A stretch of 8,748 nucleotides of DNA from CAYJAD01 sp964372165 (GTDB lineage Bacteria > Desulfobacterota > Desulfovibrionia > Desulfovibrionales > Desulfovibrionaceae): contig CAYJPT010000099.1 of assembly GCA_964372165.1 (NCBI GenBank), positions 1-8,748 on the forward strand, given 5' to 3'. Position numbers and translations under genes: made by a program. Of the stretch, positions 6,425 through 8,748 are shown one piece after another; position 1 is the stretch's first letter, and each line of letters starts with the position of its first letter. The notes under the pieces were generated by a model that saw only the letters and a list, made by a program, of their open reading frames with translations, searched no databases and was not told where the DNA came from.

Positions 6425-6916
6425 ATGCAAAAATTTAAATTAAATATTAAGTATCATCAATTTCTTTTGATTATTCTTTTCGTTTGTGCTTTATTATTAA
6501 ACGCTTGCGGCAGCAAGTCCACTAGCAGTGGTAAGTTCACAACGGGACAAAAGGTTGCAAAAACTGCGCATAGCCAGATAGGAAAAAAATACCGCTATGG
6601 CGGTGAATCACCAAAAACTGGATTTGATTGTTCTGGTTTAATTTGGTGGGCATATAGTGAGCATGGCATAAAAGTTCCTAGAGTTACTTCTGACCAAGCT
6701 GATGCTGGTAAATCTGTTTCTTCCAAAAGGGCTAAGCCAGGAGATATTGTTGTTTTTAAGCCTTCTCATAGCTCTTCAGCTTTGCATACCGGTCTTTATC
6801 TTGGTAATAATAAATTTATACACAGCCCAAGAACAGGAGCTGAAATACGTATCGAAAGCATTGACAATTCATATTGGAAACCCAAATTGCGTAGCGTTAG
6901 GCGTGTTATAAATTAG
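6425..6916 (+). CDS. NlpC/P60-family cell-wall hydrolase lipoprotein
   Basis: This 163-residue protein is probably a lipid-anchored peptidoglycan endopeptidase acting in the periplasm, of the type that cleaves stem peptides or crosslinks. Residues 1-28 form a lipoprotein signal ending in LNAC with Cys28 as the modified residue. Gly29 at +2 would allow outer-membrane sorting by the rule known from enterobacteria. A short Ser/Thr/Lys linker leads to a compact NlpC/P60 domain (about 42-160) with Cys69 in FDCSG, His121 in HTGLYLG and His133 in FIHSP as the expected catalytic triad. The ATG at 6425 has GGAG at 6414-6417, spacing 7 nt. This is a minimal version with no SH3 or LysM domain. It stands alone, with spacers of over 200 bp on each side. 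The exact bond cut is not shown by the sequence. Confidence 0.92.
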   Translation: MQKFKLNIKYHQFLLIILFVCALLLNACGSKSTSSGKFTTGQKVAKTAHSQIGKKYRYGGESPKTGFDCSGLIWWAYSEHGIKVPRVTSDQADAGKSVSSKRAKPGDIVVFKPSHSSSALHTGLYLGNNKFIHSPRTGAEIRIESIDNSYWKPKLRSVRRVIN

Positions 6917-7137
6917 TTTTCTTTTTTATATTTTTTGTTTTAATTCATTTTAAATTTTTTTCCGCAAGGGTAATGTTTATTATAGAACTCTATCTTGCAT
7001 TGACTTCTTATTAATGCCTTGTACCTTGATTACTTCAATTATCATTACACTTATTCATTTCTACTTCTATTTGCTTTTGCTTGACTTCTTTTTCCATTGC
7101 GTTAATGTGTTACGTAATTACTGAATATGGAGTATTT

Positions 7138-7800
7138 ATGCAACACAAGTCTCTTGATAAAGATAAATTTTTAAGTTTAGTTGATATTGCAAGACATTTT
7201 AACTTGCCTGAATCAACAGCAAGATACTATTGCAAACGCTTTGCCATGTTTTTGCCAATTCATGGTGAAGGGCGCAGAAAAAGATATGGGCAAGGAACAT
7301 TGGAAGTTGTTGCTGCTATACTTGAACATATGAAATCTGGAAAAAATGCTAATGCAGTAGAGAAAGCACTTTCTCAAACCTATGCAAGAACAATGGACTT
7401 TTCTGTTCCTGCATTACATGAATCTTCTGAATCACAAATTATACAAAGCGATAGCTTTGATGCAACTTTGGCTTTTAAGCTGTTAGAACAACAAACCAGT
7501 GCGTTGCATAGTATCGCTCAATCTCTTAACATTTTAACTACACAACAACAGCGCATTGAAGACTTAACCTTTGCAGCAAGCGAAGCCACAAGTGAAAATA
7601 TTAAACTTAAGGCAGAAGTTGCAGCTTTAAAAACGGTAATTCAATCCGCTGAAGCTGTACATCAGGATGATCTTGACCAGGTGCGAACATGGATGAGTAG
7701 ATTGGCAAGAAGCTATAATGCTAAAGAGGGCATGGATACAACAATACCGCAAGAAAAAAAAGAACCATCAAAAATAAAGCTTACGATAAAAAAGCAATAG
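7138..7800 (+). CDS. MerR-type helix-turn-helix protein with coiled-coil tail
   Basis: This 220-residue protein probably binds DNA. The start is ATG at 7138, with GGAG at 7129-7132 spaced by 5 nt; an upstream in-frame TTG at 7081 would add 19 residues without a good Shine-Dalgarno. Residues 11-32 (FLSLVDIARHFNLPESTARY) form a helix-turn-helix typical of the MerR fold, and GEGRRKRY at 43-50 gives a basic wing. Helices to about residue 80 (VVAAILEHMKSGK, NAVEKAL) fit the rest of the domain. Residues about 108-190 are Gln-, Leu- and Glu-rich and look like a coiled coil. The tail (206-220) is strongly basic. There are no cysteines arranged for metal sensing and no effector domain, so it is probably not a classical metal-responsive MerR. 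A role on the chromosome, in partition or on a phage-like target is equally possible. Confidence 0.8.
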   Translation: MQHKSLDKDKFLSLVDIARHFNLPESTARYYCKRFAMFLPIHGEGRRKRYGQGTLEVVAAILEHMKSGKNANAVEKALSQTYARTMDFSVPALHESSESQIIQSDSFDATLAFKLLEQQTSALHSIAQSLNILTTQQQRIEDLTFAASEATSENIKLKAEVAALKTVIQSAEAVHQDDLDQVRTWMSRLARSYNAKEGMDTTIPQEKKEPSKIKLTIKKQ

Positions 7801-7831
7801 CAACAACAGCTACGCAATTTATTTTTTTTAC

Positions 7832-7870
7832 AAAAAAAGCACTGTTTCAATAAGCAACTGTGCTTTTTTA
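7832..7870. terminator. Bidirectional intrinsic terminator
   Basis: AAAAAAGCAC (7833-7842) pairs with GTGCTTTTTT (7860-7869), a 10-bp stem. Inside, GTT (7845-7847, with G7844 adjacent) can pair with AAC (7856-7858) beyond a T-T mismatch. The arms end in runs of A and T, so each strand reads as a G-C stem followed by a T-tract. It lies between the stop of the MerR-type gene and the stop of the convergent dsbA-like gene and probably serves both. Confidence 0.85.
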
Positions 7871-7889
7871 TTTCAACATACAGCAGTTA

Positions 7890-8666
7890 CTATTTCTTTG
7901 TTAATGCCAAATCAAAAACAGATTTAAACAACTCAAGCGGCAAAGCCCCTCGCACAATAGCGTCATTCACAACGAAATATGGTGTACCTTCAACATTCAA
8001 TTTTTTTGCATCAGCTAAGTCTTGTTCTAAAATCTCTTTTGTTTTTTTGGCTTTTGCATCTCGCATTAACTTTACAACATCAAGTCCAATACTTGCAGCT
8101 TCCTCCTTCAAAAAAACTTCACCTTTTTCCAATAATTGTTCTCGTTTTTCAAAACAAGCATAATATAGCTTCCAAGCCTTTTCTTCAGATTGAAAACCTG
8201 CTGCAATTACAAATTCAGAAGCTAAAACAGAAATTGGCCCACTACTAAGAGGTGTATGCTTAAATATTAATTTAATTTTACCCTTATAAACTTCCATTAG
8301 TTTTTTTAAATTTGCTGCTGCTTGTGCACAGTAAGGGCATGTAAAGTCAGAAAATTCAACTACTGTGATCGGCGCATTTTTTGGACCAAGTACTGGTCTA
8401 CCATCAATATTTATGTTTTTGGGAATTTCCATGTCTTTTCGCCATTGTGACTCTAAATTACGCTTACGTCTTTTAGAAGAACCCTCTTGTGCTATATCAA
8501 GTACTATTTCGCTATTTTCACGCAAAACATTTATTATTAAATCTGGTCTTTCTTGCAAGATCCGCTCTAAAGCCTTAATGAGTTCTTTATCATCTTTTGC
8601 CATGGTAGAATCAACTCCACCAAACATGGCAAAAAGCATAATTGCTGTTATAATTTTTTTTCGCAC
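7890..8666 (-). CDS. Periplasmic DsbA/ScsC-like thiol-disulfide protein
   Basis: This 258-residue protein has a signal peptide (MRKKIITAIM onward, cleavage expected after MA at residue 23), a helical extension and a thioredoxin-like domain. The active site is CPYC (110-113) and the cis-proline loop is GTPYF (227-231, Pro229), as in DsbA-type oxidoreductases or isomerases. Residues about 25-75 (ILQERPDLIINVLRENSEIVLDIAQ) resemble the N-terminal oligomerisation segment of ScsC/Com1-type proteins, so an oligomeric isomerase or reductase is as likely as a monomeric oxidase. One extra Cys (171) lies in the inserted helical region. The start is GTG at 8664-8666, with AGGAG spaced 6 nt upstream on the minus strand. 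No DsbB, DsbD or Scs partner is in view. A mobile-element end begins 21 bp upstream of the start codon, so the native promoter may have been displaced. Confidence 0.9.
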   Translation of the reverse strand: MRKKIITAIMLFAMFGGVDSTMAKDDKELIKALERILQERPDLIINVLRENSEIVLDIAQEGSSKRRKRNLESQWRKDMEIPKNINIDGRPVLGPKNAPITVVEFSDFTCPYCAQAAANLKKLMEVYKGKIKLIFKHTPLSSGPISVLASEFVIAAGFQSEEKAWKLYYACFEKREQLLEKGEVFLKEEAASIGLDVVKLMRDAKAKKTKEILEQDLADAKKLNVEGTPYFVVNDAIVRGALPLELFKSVFDLALTKK

Positions 8667-8686
8667 TATCTTCTCCTAATTATCTA

Positions 8687-8748
8687 AAGGAAATACTGAT
8701 TTATTCTGCAAGCAGAATAAATCAGAAAGGCACACTGCCTTCATTCGC
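8687..8748 (+). mobile_element. Copy 2 of the hairpin repeat, end of an element running off the window
   Basis: The sequence starts AAGGAAATACTG and matches 2254-2315 with two differences. CTGATTTATTCTG (8696-8708), loop CAAG and CAGAATAAATCAG (8713-8725) form a perfect 13-bp stem; AAGGCA and TGCCTT (8727-8741) around CAC form a second. The window stops while the match still runs, so the element continues to the right. It could be the left end of an insertion sequence or another copy of the 135-bp element. The left flank is TCTA. Confidence 0.75.

Noticed and set aside
7081..7108. Sigma-70 promoter from TTGACT at 7081 with TAATGT at 7103
   Set aside because: The -10 matches only three positions, so it was not called as a feature.
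7081..7137. TTG start at 7081 for the MerR-type gene
   Set aside because: The ATG at 7138 has GGAG at 5-nt spacing, and the helix-turn-helix domain starts shortly after it.
7979..8679. Plus-strand open frames antisense to the dsbA-like gene
   Set aside because: They are shadows of the minus-strand gene, which has a CPYC site, cis-proline and a signal peptide.
8687..8748. CRISPR-like repeat
   Set aside because: The copies are dispersed over 6 kb with no regular spacers; they match mobile-element ends better.

Overview
This AT-rich window (about two thirds A+T by eye) looks like chromosomal DNA of a low-GC Gram-negative bacterium. The evidence is a lipobox lipoprotein, a periplasmic binding-protein transporter, a periplasmic thiol-disulfide protein and a WbaP-type initiator of surface polysaccharide. 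The style of the genes would fit a reduced or AT-drifted proteobacterium such as a low-GC Desulfovibrionaceae member. That is an impression from protein style only and the taxon is not established.

Layout, left to right. Positions 1-21 are the inverted end of a mobile-element-like repeat. A consensus-like promoter follows, then an unrecognised 137-residue protein (114-527). It converges on a WbaP-family sugar-phosphate transferase on the minus strand (645-2036). A 441-bp divergent intergenic region (2037-2477) contains a hairpin-rich element, probably a MITE or a solo insertion-sequence end (2254-2388). Next is a compact plus-strand operon: a signal-peptide-bearing solute-binding protein (2478-3221), a permease (3269-3934), an ABC ATPase (3980-4735), a second permease (4735-5403, GTG start overlapping the ATPase stop by one base) and family-1 uracil-DNA glycosylase ung (5404-6102, TTG start abutting the permease stop). 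A 322-bp spacer with a 24-bp perfect palindrome leads to an NlpC/P60 lipoprotein (6425-6916). Then comes a MerR-type DNA-binding protein with a coiled-coil tail (7138-7800). A strong bidirectional terminator separates it from a convergent DsbA/ScsC-like protein (7890-8666, minus strand, GTG start). The window ends inside a second copy of the hairpin repeat (8687-8748).

How the genes work together. The four transporter genes form a complete polar amino-acid-type uptake system. A 14-bp hairpin between the binding-protein gene and the first permease gene has the permease Shine-Dalgarno sequence in its right arm, a plausible way to make much more binding protein than membrane components. Ung appears to be translated by coupling to the transporter operon.

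The most interesting unexplained signal is the repeat family. Two 62-nt copies differ at two positions, and one difference keeps the first stem paired as G-U instead of A-U. A related inverted end lies at the left edge. One copy sits between the sugar transferase and the transporter operon, and another lies within 21 bp of the dsbA-like start codon. No CRISPR array, tRNA or rRNA was seen.
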